DNA from: Candidatus Limivicinus sp.
GTDB lineage: Bacteria; Bacillota; Clostridia; Oscillospirales; Oscillospiraceae
Assembly (NCBI GenBank): GCA_029264685.1
Contig: JARHZW010000047.1
Span: forward strand, 1 to 40,290
Direction: 5' to 3'
DNA: 40,290 nt
The translations under genes were made by a program, and so were the position numbers. The notes under the pieces were generated by a model. It did no database searches. It was not told where the DNA came from and saw only the letters and a program-made list of their open reading frames with translations. Shown here in pieces: positions 8,984 through 17,306 of this stretch; within the stretch, counting starts at the first letter, position 1; every line of letters starts with the position of its first letter.

Positions 8984-9342
8984 TTTTCATTTTCTCCCTT
9001 CAATAGCTCCGCAAGCTTTTCTCTGCTGTAGCCCATGGCCTGAAGAGCCGCCGCCGTGTCCATAAATTCTTTAACAAGCCGGTCTCTTTTTGCTTCTGCG
9101 TTTTTAACATCTTCGCAGACAAAATGTCCTCTTCCGGGTATCGAGAATATGTAGCCCTGATTTTCAAGCTCGGTGTATGCTTTCTGTATGGTATTGGGAT
9201 TTATTGCCAGCTCTGCCGAAAGCTCCTTCACCGAAGGGATCTTACTTGCCGGCTGTAAAACGCCGGATATTATAAGCTGTCGAAAATTGTCTCTGACCTG
9301 TTCATATATAGATCGGGAATCCCGATAATTAACACTAATCAA
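8980..9342 (-). CDS. GntR-family regulator, YtrA subfamily
   Basis: A 120 aa repressor-type protein. Residues 8-75 form the winged helix of GntR proteins (SIYEQVRDNFRQLIISG ... IPSVKELSAELAINPNT, then NQGYIFSIPGRGHFV). The C-terminal part is only about 45 residues, far too short for a FadR or HutC ligand domain, which is the mark of the YtrA subfamily. It heads the ABC operon and most likely represses it until an inducer, typically a cell-envelope-active compound in studied relatives, is present. The start is preceded by GGAGG at a usable distance. Confidence 0.9.
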   Translation of the reverse strand: MISVNYRDSRSIYEQVRDNFRQLIISGVLQPASKIPSVKELSAELAINPNTIQKAYTELENQGYIFSIPGRGHFVCEDVKNAEAKRDRLVKEFMDTAAALQAMGYSREKLAELLKGENEK

Positions 9343-9387
9343 AATCTCGCCTCCGTCTCATGCGATCTGTTATAACTTCACACAGTC

Positions 9388-9416
9388 AATATAACCCCCG
9401 CACATTGCTTTGTCAA
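9388..9416 (-). promoter_or_regulatory. Promoter of the GntR-ABC operon with nearby dyad
   Basis: TTGACA (9416-9411), a 17-base spacer and TATATT (9393-9388) make the best sigma-A match in the window. A perfect 8-base palindrome GTTATAAC (9369-9376) lies near the transcription start, and a second TATAAC (9390-9395) overlaps the -10 box. These are plausible GntR contact sites, by inference. Confidence 0.75.
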
Positions 9417-9503
9417 TATTCAGCGACAGCCGAGACTTTATGTAAAATCAGGGTCTTCACCCTTAAAGCTTGACTTTTTCCAATTTAACTTTCATATAAA
9501 TGG

Positions 9504-9538
9504 AAAAACGGAAAAAGCTCTTCGCTTTTTCCGTTTTT
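9504..9538. terminator. Terminator of cinA
   Basis: A 15-pair stem rich in A-T outer pairs (9504-9518 with 9524-9538) and a five-base loop, abutting the cinA stop codon at 9541. The T-rich arms could terminate in either direction. Confidence 0.75.
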
Positions 9539-9540
9539 AT

Positions 9541-10794
9541 TCACATTACATTAAGTCCGCTAAGATAGCGTCTCATCATGTCGTACACATGGTTTCCCGC
9601 CATACGGCGGATAAAGCTTCTCGTGCGGTAGGTGCCCAGATGCAGTTCCTTTACATAGGTTTTATCGGCAGCCATCCCCACAAACACCGTGCCCACCTCA
9701 TGCACTCCGTCTCCGTCAGGGCCCGCAAGTCCTGTGACCGAAACGCCTATATCTGCCCCGCACAGTTCTCTGACTCTTTCAGCCATTTCTTTTGCCACTT
9801 CATAGCTGACCGCACCTTTTTCCTCAATAAGAGCAGGGTCTATCCCAAGCACAGAGGCCTTAACCTCATTGGTATAGCTTACCACACCGCCCTTGAACAC
9901 GGCGCTTGCACCGGGAATATCCGTAAATCGTCTTGCCAGATCTCCGCCTGTGCAGCTTTCGGCAGCAGCGAAGCTTAAGTTTTTCTCCTTCAGCTGCTCA
10001 ATAACCCGCTCTTCAATGCACTCTATGTCTACTCCGTAGACATATTCACCCAGTCTGGCGGCAGCAGCCTCCATTACCGGCGCTATCATTTCTTCTGCCT
10101 CTTCCTCACTTTTTGCCTTGGCGGTTATCTGAAGCAGGCAGTCGCACTCCTTGGCATAGGGTGCCATGGTGGGATTTGTCATTTTGTTCATATCGTCTCT
10201 GAACATATAGTCTACTGCGCTTTCGCCTACTCCGAATATCCGCAGGGAGTGAGAAACTATCTGTTCATCGGACAGTTTTTTAAGGTAAGGCAATCCAAGA
10301 GCTTTGAACATTGGCACGCACTCCTTGGGAGGTCCGGGGAACATCATGACAATTTTTCCCTCAGCCTCAAAAGCACATCCGGGAGCAGTCCCCCACTCAT
10401 TGTGGAAAACCGTGCAGCCCTCAGGTACCATAGCCTGAATGTAATTATTGGGAGTTACCTTTTTTCCTCCCTTTATATATTCGTAGATTGCGTCCATTTC
10501 AGCCTTGTCCTCGACAAGCTCAAGTCCAAAGGCAGAGGCAAGAACCTGTTTTGTAAGGTCATCACAGGTAGGCCCTAAACCGCCTGTTGTAATTATAATA
10601 TCGGCTCTCTTTTTGGCTATATCTACACAGTCTTTAAGTTTTTCGGGGTTATCTCCCACCACGGTGTGATATTTTACATTTATACCTATCTGAGACAGCA
10701 TTTCGGAAATATCTCTTGAATCGGTATTTGTAACATGGCCCAGAAGCAGCTCTGTACCTACCGAAATTATTTCAGTATTGTATACTTTACTCAT
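9541..10794 (-). CDS. cinA: CinA: nicotinamide-nucleotide amidase / ADP-ribose pyrophosphatase-like protein
   Basis: A two-domain cytoplasmic protein of 417 aa, full length for the family. The N-terminal MoaB/MogA-like COG1058 domain (TEIISVGTELLLG; TTGGLGPTCDD; MMFPGPPKE) is linked to hydrolysis of ADP-ribose-type substrates. The C-terminal PncC domain (AAESCTGGDLARRFTDIPGAS; GGVVSYTN; SVTGLAGPDGD) is the NMN deamidase, recycling NMN from ligase and sirtuin reactions to NaMN. The catalytic Ser lies in AESCTGG. The gene overlaps thiI by eight bases (ATGAGTAA), so it is translationally coupled and is the last gene of the hisS-aspS-comM-thiI-cinA run. In competence-capable Firmicutes cinA is ComK-induced; here nothing beside comM suggests that. 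Confidence 0.95.
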   Translation of the reverse strand: MSKVYNTEIISVGTELLLGHVTNTDSRDISEMLSQIGINVKYHTVVGDNPEKLKDCVDIAKKRADIIITTGGLGPTCDDLTKQVLASAFGLELVEDKAEMDAIYEYIKGGKKVTPNNYIQAMVPEGCTVFHNEWGTAPGCAFEAEGKIVMMFPGPPKECVPMFKALGLPYLKKLSDEQIVSHSLRIFGVGESAVDYMFRDDMNKMTNPTMAPYAKECDCLLQITAKAKSEEEAEEMIAPVMEAAAARLGEYVYGVDIECIEERVIEQLKEKNLSFAAAESCTGGDLARRFTDIPGASAVFKGGVVSYTNEVKASVLGIDPALIEEKGAVSYEVAKEMAERVRELCGADIGVSVTGLAGPDGDGVHEVGTVFVGMAADKTYVKELHLGTYRTRSFIRRMAGNHVYDMMRRYLSGLNVM

Positions 10795-11962
10795 TTTTCA
10801 GCTCTACCCTTTCAATTCCGGTCAGGGCCTCGTTGACCAGTGCCTCAATATCCAGCGTGCTTTCAGCCTGCTCCACCTCGGAAACTTTGGGTCTTGTACG
10901 GGGATGGCGGGGAGTAAAGACCGTGCAGCAGTCTTCATAAGGCAGGATAGAGGTTTCAAAAGTGCCTATTTTTCTTGCTATAGTGACAATTTCCTCCTTA
11001 TCAAACCCGATAAGAGGCTGAATACAGGGAATATCCATTACAGCCTGAGTAGAGGCCATGGCCTCCATGGTCTGGCTTGCAACCTGACCTAAATTCTCTC
11101 CGGTTACTATAGCCTTTGCGCCGTTGCTCTTTGCTATGCGCTGAGCAATCCTCATCATAAAGCGGCGCATAATCAGAGTAAAGTATTCTTCCGGGCATTT
11201 ATCCCGAATTTCCTCCTGAATGTGGGTAAAGGGTACAATTTCGAGGGTCATTTTTCCGCAATAGTCGGTAAGCTGATTTCCAAGCTCAATGACCTTCTCC
11301 TTTGCCAGCTCAGATGTGTATGGGAAGGAGAAAAAGTGAACGGGAATAAGCCTTACGCCACGCTTTGCTATCATGTATGTTGAAACAGGGCTGTCAATGC
11401 CGCCGGAGAGAAGAGTTACAGCAACTCCGTTTGAGCCTAAGGGCATACCGCCTGCCCCCTTGACGGGAGCGGCATGGACATAAGCTGCCAGATCACGCAC
11501 CTCAATGTTAACAACAAGCTCAGGATCGTGCACATCAACGCTTATGTGGGGATAGGCATCCTGCAAAATTCCTCCCACATACTGACTCAGCTCTATGCTT
11601 GTCATAGGAAAGCTCTTGTCGCTGCGCTTGGATTCGACTTTGAAGCTGCGGGCGTTTTCCATGTCTTCTTTCAGGTATTCCACCGCAAGCTTTGCAATTT
11701 CATCCTTATCCTTGGCGCAGCCTGCGGCACGGGTAAGCTTAATGATTCCGAACACCTTTTTAAGGGCCTCGAATGCTCCGTCCATATCTGCGCTGTCATC
11801 CGCTGCCTCTACATAAACGGTGGACTGGAGACAGTATACCTTAAAATTGCCGTACTTCTGTATGGCCTTTCGCATATTGTCCATAAGTCTCTGCTCAAAT
11901 GAACGGCGATTAAGGCCCTTGAGTATTATTTCGCCTAATTTAACAAGAATTATATCGTTCAT
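10787..11962 (-). CDS. thiI: tRNA 4-thiouridine sulfurtransferase
   Basis: Activates U8 of tRNA by adenylation and inserts sulfur (s4U), and in some organisms also supplies sulfur for the thiazole of thiamine. The 391 aa length is the short form: an N-terminal ferredoxin-like plus THUMP region (about 1-165) and a PP-loop ATPase domain with SGGIDSP (186-192). There is no C-terminal rhodanese domain. Bacterial short forms usually obtain sulfur directly from a dedicated cysteine desulfurase (NifZ type) encoded next door; no such gene is present here, so the donor must be encoded elsewhere. The start is preceded by AGAGGAAA, 14 bases after the comM stop. Confidence 0.95.
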   Translation of the reverse strand: MNDIILVKLGEIILKGLNRRSFEQRLMDNMRKAIQKYGNFKVYCLQSTVYVEAADDSADMDGAFEALKKVFGIIKLTRAAGCAKDKDEIAKLAVEYLKEDMENARSFKVESKRSDKSFPMTSIELSQYVGGILQDAYPHISVDVHDPELVVNIEVRDLAAYVHAAPVKGAGGMPLGSNGVAVTLLSGGIDSPVSTYMIAKRGVRLIPVHFFSFPYTSELAKEKVIELGNQLTDYCGKMTLEIVPFTHIQEEIRDKCPEEYFTLIMRRFMMRIAQRIAKSNGAKAIVTGENLGQVASQTMEAMASTQAVMDIPCIQPLIGFDKEEIVTIARKIGTFETSILPYEDCCTVFTPRHPRTRPKVSEVEQAESTLDIEALVNEALTGIERVELKNE

Positions 11963-11976
11963 AATTTTTCCTCTTT

Positions 11977-13488
11977 TTAAATAAACTCGTAGCTTCTGTA
12001 TTGTATGGCCTCGGCAATATGCTCCGGACCTATATTTTCCTCGCCTGACAGATCTGCAATGGTTCTTGCCACTCTTAAAATTCTGTCATAGCTTCTGGCA
12101 GAAAGTCCCATTGCGTCGAAAGCCCCTTTCATTAGGATTTCCGACTCCCCACTCAAGGCGCAGAACTCTCTAAGCTCTCTGCTTCCGGCACGGGCATTGC
12201 ACATCGTAGAGTTTTGGCCGTAGCGCTTGCGCTGAATTTCTCTGGCAGTGTTCACTCTCTTTTTTATTGCCGCCGAGCTTTCAGCCGGTTCTTTTCTTCT
12301 CAGCTCCTCATACTCAAGAGCAGGAACCTCAACTATTATATCTATTCTGTCAAGAAGCGGGCCGGATATTCTGCTGTGATACCGGCGTACATCTTTTTCC
12401 GAGCATTTGCATCTTCCAGACGGATGACCGTACCAGCCGCATTTGCACGGGTTCATGGCACACACCAGCATAAAGCGGCTTGGAAAGGTCAAGGTTCCCG
12501 AAACTCTGGAAACCGTCACCTCTCCGTCCTCCAGCGGCTGGCGCAGAACCTCCAGAACGTCATTTCTGAATTCAGGCATTTCATCCAGAAACAGCACACC
12601 GTTATGAGCAAGGCTGATTTCACCGGGCTTCGGCACTGTGCCGCCGCCGGACAGTCCCGCCGCCGAAACTGTATGGTGGGGAGAGCGGAATGGCCGCTGA
12701 GATACTATGGGTCTTTCTCTGCTTGTAAGGCCGGAAACCGAATGGATTTCCGTACATTCTATTATCTCTTCCCTGCTCATATCAGGCAGAATGGTGGGCA
12801 GACGCTTGGCCATCATGGACTTGCCCGCTCCCGGCGGGCCTATCAGCAGAATATTGTGGCCCCCTGCCGCAGCTATCTCGAAAGCCCGTTTTACATTTTC
12901 CTGACCTTTAACATCGGCAAAATCGGGCAGATTTTCCTCTATACTCTCAGTTTCGGGCGGAGCTGCCGCTTCTATAGGCTTTTCGCCTTTAAGATGCTTT
13001 ATAAGCTGTGCCACATCCTTAACGGGATATACCGAAATTTCCCGTGCAAAGGCTGCCTCAGGGCCGTTATCATAGGGAACGAACAGTTTTTTAACCCCGC
13101 TCCTCATGGCTTCAATAGCCATTGGCAAAGCTCCCTGCACCGGCCGAAGCTCTCCCGTCAGGGACAGCTCCCCGATAAAGGCGCAGTCATCCCCCGGATT
13201 TTCAATATCTCCCGAGGCGGAAAGAATTCCGATAAGCATGGGCAGATCATACATGGTACCTGCCTTTTTCTTATCGGCAGGCGCCAGATTTATAGTCATT
13301 CGGCTTACGGGAAAACGGTAGCCGTTGTTTTTAATTGCGGCTCTCACACGCTCTCTTGATTCCTTGACCGCTGCATCCGGCAGCCCGACCACCTCAAAGG
13401 CAGGCAGCCCGTTTGTAATATAAACCTCTACGGTAACATTGTAACCGCCGACGCCGCTGACGCCGAAGCTTCTCACTTTGGAAAACAT
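11977..13488 (-). CDS. comM: ComM/YifB-family Mg chelatase-like AAA+ ATPase
   Basis: A 503 aa protein with three parts: an N-terminal ChlI-like/Lon-like domain (1-170; PAFEVVGLPDAAVKESRERV is diagnostic), an AAA+ core with Walker A GPPGAGKS (217-224) and FRSPHHT / LFLDEMPEF segments, and a C-terminal Mg-chelatase domain with a CxCG cluster (MNPCKCGWYGHPSGRCKC). In studied bacteria ComM is a hexameric helicase that promotes branch migration during integration of transformed DNA; outside naturally competent species its role is open. The start is strongly supported by AGGAGG. It lies between aspS and thiI in one direction. Confidence 0.93.
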   Translation of the reverse strand: MFSKVRSFGVSGVGGYNVTVEVYITNGLPAFEVVGLPDAAVKESRERVRAAIKNNGYRFPVSRMTINLAPADKKKAGTMYDLPMLIGILSASGDIENPGDDCAFIGELSLTGELRPVQGALPMAIEAMRSGVKKLFVPYDNGPEAAFAREISVYPVKDVAQLIKHLKGEKPIEAAAPPETESIEENLPDFADVKGQENVKRAFEIAAAGGHNILLIGPPGAGKSMMAKRLPTILPDMSREEIIECTEIHSVSGLTSRERPIVSQRPFRSPHHTVSAAGLSGGGTVPKPGEISLAHNGVLFLDEMPEFRNDVLEVLRQPLEDGEVTVSRVSGTLTFPSRFMLVCAMNPCKCGWYGHPSGRCKCSEKDVRRYHSRISGPLLDRIDIIVEVPALEYEELRRKEPAESSAAIKKRVNTAREIQRKRYGQNSTMCNARAGSRELREFCALSGESEILMKGAFDAMGLSARSYDRILRVARTIADLSGEENIGPEHIAEAIQYRSYEFI

Positions 13489-13511
13489 AGTGTCCTCCTA
13501 TTATACCTTTA

Positions 13512-13537
13512 AAGCCCCAGAGGAAGCTCTGGGGCTT
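13512..13537 (-). terminator. Hairpin between aspS and comM (weak terminator or processing site)
   Basis: Eleven-pair GC-rich stem AAGCCCCAGAG / CTCTGGGGCTT with a four-base loop. On the minus strand only three T follow the stem before AAAGG, so termination is likely partial. Confidence 0.5.
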
Positions 13538-13547
13538 ATCTTTAATA

Positions 13548-15326
13548 TTACTCTTCCTCTTTTGTGCAGACAATGTTCAGCTCTTCAAGCTGCTTCGGCT
13601 CTACGAAGGAAGGTGCGCCCATCATAACATCCTGAGCGTTCTTGTTCATGGGGAAAGGAATAACCTCTCTTATGCTCTCTTCGCCGGCAAGAAGCATAAC
13701 CATACGGTCAACGCCGGGGGCAATGCCTGCGTGAGGGGGAGCACCGTAGCAGAAAGCGTTATACATAGCGGGGAACTTCTTTTTCACGTCCTCTTCGCCA
13801 AGTCTCACCATTTCAAAAGCCTTTATCATGATTTCAGGGTCATGGTTACGCACTGCACCGGAAGAAAGCTCAATGCCGTTGCAGACAAGGTCGTACTGGT
13901 CAGCGGTAATGCTGAGAGGATCGATCTCTCCACGCTCTGCCTTGAGCAGAACCTCCAGACCGCCTGAGGGCATGGAGAAGGGGTTGTGGCAGAACTCAAG
14001 CTGACCGCTCTCCTCGCCTATCTCGTACATGGGGAAGTCAACGATCCAGCAGAATTCATAGCGCTCTCTGTCCATATGACCGGGAACTGCCGCACCCAGC
14101 ATTTTGCGCATTACGCCGGCAGTTTTCTGAGCAAGCTCTTTTTTGCCTGCGCATACGCCTACAAGATAACCGGGCTTCAGACCTAACTTCTCGCTAATGG
14201 CATCTTTGCGGTCATTTATGAATTTTGCAACTCCGCCTGCAAACTCGCCGTCATCACCCACCTTGAACCAGAAAGGCTTGCAGCCTGCCTGAACCTCAAC
14301 ATCGGCGCAGAGCTTGTCTATATTCTTTCTTGTCATGTCGCAATCGCTGACGGCAATAGCCTTAACGGTATTGCCCTCGGCAAAGGGGCCGAACTCCGTA
14401 CCCTGTACAAGCTCGGTTATATCCTCAACCAGCAGGTCAATGCGAAGGTCGGGCTTGTCGCTGCCGTACTTCTCCATAGCCTCAAGGTAGGGAATACGCT
14501 TGAAAGGAGCGGTGGAAGCTATATTATATGTGCCGTATTTAGCAAAAACAGGAGGCAGCACTTCTTCCAGAACAGCGAATACATCCTCCTGTCCTGCAAA
14601 TGCCATTTCCATATCCATCTGGTAGAATTCACCGGGTGAACGGTCGCCTCTGGCATCCTCATCACGGAAGCAGGGCGCAATCTGGAAATATTTGTCAAAT
14701 CCTGAAGCCATCAGCAGCTGCTTGAACTGCTGGGGAGCCTGAGGCAGAGCGTAGAACTTGCCCGGGTGCTTTCTGGAGGGTACAAGATAGTCTCTTGCGC
14801 CTTCAGGGGAGGAAGCGGTAAGGATAGGAGTGGTGATCTCCAGAAAGCCCTGTGCGGTCATAGCCTGACGGAGAGCGGAAACAACATTGCAGCGAAGAAC
14901 GATATTTTTCTTAACTGCCGGATTTCGCAAATCCAGATAACGGTATTTGAGTCTCTGTGCCTCATCAGCCTCACGGCTGTGGTTAATTTCAAAAGGCAGC
15001 TCATTGTAGCGGCAGCGCCCCAGAACTTCAATCTTCTCAGGTACAACTTCAATATCACCTGTTGCCTGCTTGGGGTTTTTGCTTGCTCTCTCACGAACAA
15101 CGCCCTCAACGGAAATGGTGGATTCCTTATTGAGACCCTTTACTATAGAGAGCATATCCTCGCTCTCGCAGACTACCTGAGTTGTACCGTAAAAGTCACG
15201 GACAACCACAAAGGCCAGATTGCCGCCGACCTCACGGACATTCTCCATCCAGCCGACTATTTTAACTTTTTCTCCTGCATTTTCTATGCGGAGCTCGTCA
15301 CAGGTATGTGTACGGGACTTTAACAT
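13548..15326 (-). CDS. aspS: Aspartyl-tRNA synthetase
   Basis: Charges tRNA-Asp (and in non-discriminating forms also tRNA-Asn). The 592 aa length is typical of the bacterial type: an N-terminal OB-fold anticodon-binding domain (about 1-105), a class II catalytic core with motif 2 FRDED (220-224) and motif 3 around GIAPGVDRMVMLL (about 535-547), and the bacterial GAD insertion between them. The start follows AGGAG. It is 35 bases downstream of hisS in the conserved hisS-aspS order of Firmicutes. I cannot tell from sequence whether it is discriminating; that depends on gatCAB/asnS elsewhere. Confidence 0.97.
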   Translation of the reverse strand: MLKSRTHTCDELRIENAGEKVKIVGWMENVREVGGNLAFVVVRDFYGTTQVVCESEDMLSIVKGLNKESTISVEGVVRERASKNPKQATGDIEVVPEKIEVLGRCRYNELPFEINHSREADEAQRLKYRYLDLRNPAVKKNIVLRCNVVSALRQAMTAQGFLEITTPILTASSPEGARDYLVPSRKHPGKFYALPQAPQQFKQLLMASGFDKYFQIAPCFRDEDARGDRSPGEFYQMDMEMAFAGQEDVFAVLEEVLPPVFAKYGTYNIASTAPFKRIPYLEAMEKYGSDKPDLRIDLLVEDITELVQGTEFGPFAEGNTVKAIAVSDCDMTRKNIDKLCADVEVQAGCKPFWFKVGDDGEFAGGVAKFINDRKDAISEKLGLKPGYLVGVCAGKKELAQKTAGVMRKMLGAAVPGHMDRERYEFCWIVDFPMYEIGEESGQLEFCHNPFSMPSGGLEVLLKAERGEIDPLSITADQYDLVCNGIELSSGAVRNHDPEIMIKAFEMVRLGEEDVKKKFPAMYNAFCYGAPPHAGIAPGVDRMVMLLAGEESIREVIPFPMNKNAQDVMMGAPSFVEPKQLEELNIVCTKEEE

Positions 15327-15361
15327 GATTTATACTCCTGACTTTTCTCTTATTGCGGCGC

Positions 15362-16717
15362 TTATTCTTTAATAACCGCACCGCTGTTTTTTCTCTCAAT
15401 ATTTTCCTTTATAAGCTTTACTGCGTCTTCTGCACTAAGCTTTGTCTGCTCGCCGCTTTCCATATTCTTAACGGAGAGCATATTTTCTTTTATTTCATCC
15501 TCGCCCACAAATATAACGTAGGGAACGCCTATCTTGTCGGCATAGTTCATTTTACCCTTGAACTTTTTCTGTTCGCCGTAAATCTGAGTGCGAATTCCTG
15601 CTGCACGAAGTCCGGTAGCGGCAGAAATTGCATAACTCATATCCTCGGTCATAGGGAGAACCAGCGCATCGCAGGGTGAAGTAATCATTTCGTCGGACAA
15701 AAGCCCCTGCTCCTGCAAGACATAGAAAAGTCTTGTAAGACCGATGGAAATTCCAACGCCGGGCAGCTTTTTATCGGTATAAAATTCAGCCAGATTATCA
15801 TATCTGCCGCCTGAGCAGACAGAGCCAATCTCCGGATGCTCGGTCATTTCCGTTTCATAGACCGTTCCGGTGTAATAGTCAAGGCCACGGGCAATGGTCA
15901 GATCTATTGCGAAGTTCTCCTCAGGTACGCCGAAAGCAGACAGGTACTTTGTAACCTCCACAAGCTCGCTGAGACCCTGATCGAAAGTCTCATCCATGCC
16001 CTTATAAAGCCCAAGTCTCTGGATAACCTCTGCATTTGTACCCTTTATTGCCATGAAGTCAAGGACATTCTCGGCCTTGCAGGGCAGCATCTTAACCTCG
16101 TCAATAAGCAGGTTTTTCACCTTGTCGGCGCCGATTTTATCAAGCTTATCCACGGTACGCATAATATCGCCTGATTTTTCGCTCATGCCGTTCATGGCGT
16201 AAAAGCCGTTTAAAAGCTTGCGGTTATTTACTCTGATTTTGAACTTGGATATACCCAGAGTTTTAAAAGTGTTGTAAATTATGGCGGGTATTTCCGCCTC
16301 ATTTACAATGTCAAGCTTTCCGTCGCCGATAATGTCAATATCAGCCTGATAAAATTCACGGAAGCGGCCTCTCTGAGCCCGCTCTCCTCGGTAAACCTTT
16401 CCTATCTGGTAACGGCGGAAGGGAAAACTGAGCTTTCCGTAGTTTGCCGCCACATATTTTGCAAGAGGGACCGTCAGGTCAAAGCGCAGTGCAATGTCGC
16501 TGTCCCCCTTCTGAAAACGGTAGATCTGTTTTTCGGTCTCGCCGCCGCCTTTTGCCAGCAGCACCTCAGAGGACTCTATTACAGGAGTATCCAGCGGTGT
16601 AAAGCCGTAAGTAGAATAGCTTTTGCGCAGAGCCTCCATCATTTTTTCCATTTTCATCTGCTCTTTAGGTAAGAGCTCCATAAACCCGGACAGAGTGCGG
16701 GGTGCAACCTTTCCCAT
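15362..16717 (-). CDS. hisS: Histidyl-tRNA synthetase
   Basis: Charges tRNA-His. At 451 aa it is slightly longer than the usual bacterial HisRS (about 420). Class II motif 2 (YRGERAQRGRFREFYQAD, 109-126), the HisRS-specific RGLDYYTG (277-284) and motif 3 region SGGRYDNLAEF / GVGISIGLTRL are intact. The C-terminal anticodon-binding domain ends in an extra Lys/Glu-rich tail. The start follows AAAGGA. It heads the hisS-aspS-comM-thiI-cinA run. The 88-base gap upstream is too short for a T-box leader. It contains TATAAT (16757-16752) with no good -35 box, because the place of the -35 is taken by a small hairpin. Confidence 0.96.
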   Translation of the reverse strand: MGKVAPRTLSGFMELLPKEQMKMEKMMEALRKSYSTYGFTPLDTPVIESSEVLLAKGGGETEKQIYRFQKGDSDIALRFDLTVPLAKYVAANYGKLSFPFRRYQIGKVYRGERAQRGRFREFYQADIDIIGDGKLDIVNEAEIPAIIYNTFKTLGISKFKIRVNNRKLLNGFYAMNGMSEKSGDIMRTVDKLDKIGADKVKNLLIDEVKMLPCKAENVLDFMAIKGTNAEVIQRLGLYKGMDETFDQGLSELVEVTKYLSAFGVPEENFAIDLTIARGLDYYTGTVYETEMTEHPEIGSVCSGGRYDNLAEFYTDKKLPGVGISIGLTRLFYVLQEQGLLSDEMITSPCDALVLPMTEDMSYAISAATGLRAAGIRTQIYGEQKKFKGKMNYADKIGVPYVIFVGEDEIKENMLSVKNMESGEQTKLSAEDAVKLIKENIERKNSGAVIKE

Positions 16718-16761
16718 TCTTTATCCTTTCCGCCCCCACTTGCAGCAGGGCATTATAATAT

Positions 16762-16783
16762 GGTGCGACCGTACAGCCGCACC
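16762..16783 (-). other. Small hairpin between the MGS-like gene and hisS
   Basis: Six-pair stem GGTGCG / CGCACC with a ten-base loop. It lies after the MGS-like gene and just upstream of a TATAAT box (16757-16752) facing hisS. It has no T run, so it is at best a weak terminator; it may instead be part of hisS control. Confidence 0.35.
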
Positions 16784-16805
16784 TTTGATTTTTTAAAGCT
16801 ATGGC

Positions 16806-17210
16806 TTATCTCTTCTGAGGATTAACAATATTGCGCCAATCCAAATCGCCACGCCTCAGCCCCTGAACAAGAACCTCCGCAGTGGCGGCATTCGTTGCAA
16901 ACGGGATCTGATGCTGGTCGCAAAGACGCTCTATTTTGTTAATATCGTCAAAGCCCTTGGGATTTGCGGGATCGCAGAAGAAAAGCACCAGATCGATTTC
17001 ATTAAAGGAAATACGGGCTCCTATTTGCTGGGCTCCGCCCTGATCGGCGTGCAGATACAAAGTAATCGGAAGCCCTGTGGCCTCGGATACCAGCTTTCCT
17101 GTCACATGGGTGGCGCAGAGACTATGTTCAGCCAGTATTCCGCAATAAGCGATGCAAAACTGTACCATAAGCTCTTTTTTTCTGTCATGTGCCATTAGCG
17201 CTATATTCAT
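16806..17210 (-). CDS. Methylglyoxal-synthase-like protein lacking the catalytic Asp
   Basis: A 134 aa MGS-fold protein. True MgsA converts dihydroxyacetone phosphate to methylglyoxal and phosphate. N-terminal IALMAHD, the segment IDLVLFFCDP, IPFATNAATAEVL and the tail RGDLDWRNIVNP clearly place it in the MgsA family. The active site is altered: the invariant GGDQQ reads GGAQQ (Ala60 at the position of E. coli Asp71, the catalytic base), the phosphate-binding ATGTTG reads ATHVTG, and the HDPD segment carrying Asp101 is one residue shorter (GFDD). Asp9 and Asp80 (E. coli 20 and 91) remain. It has its own strong promoter after the PBP2 gene. I infer a non-catalytic or differently acting phosphate-binding protein. 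Confidence 0.85.
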   Translation of the reverse strand: MNIALMAHDRKKELMVQFCIAYCGILAEHSLCATHVTGKLVSEATGLPITLYLHADQGGAQQIGARISFNEIDLVLFFCDPANPKGFDDINKIERLCDQHQIPFATNAATAEVLVQGLRRGDLDWRNIVNPQKR

Positions 17211-17259
17211 ATTCTTCTCCGTTTCTTATCTGATTCGCTTTAACTGCTTTAACATTTAC

Positions 17260-17288
17260 ATTATAAACTTTGTTTTTTTATCTTTCAA
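17260..17288 (-). promoter_or_regulatory. Promoter of the MGS-like gene
   Basis: TTGAAA (17288-17283), a 17-base spacer and TATAAT (17265-17260), immediately behind the PBP2 stop codon. It makes the MGS-like gene independent of the wall operon. Confidence 0.85.
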
Positions 17289-17306
17289 TACTTTAATTTG
17301 CTTTTA

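Noticed and set aside
12214-13359. 381-codon open frame antisense to comM
   Set aside because: Opposite a full-length ComM with intact motifs; Cys/Arg/Phe-rich translation without domain or start signal.
13500-13505. TATAAT just upstream of comM (minus strand)
   Set aside because: The -35 position falls inside the GC-rich hairpin and shows no match; the box lies next to the ribosome site.
16718-16805. T-box leader for hisS-aspS
   Set aside because: Such leaders are common for synthetase operons in Firmicutes, but only 88 bases are available and no T-box sequence or specifier stem is visible.
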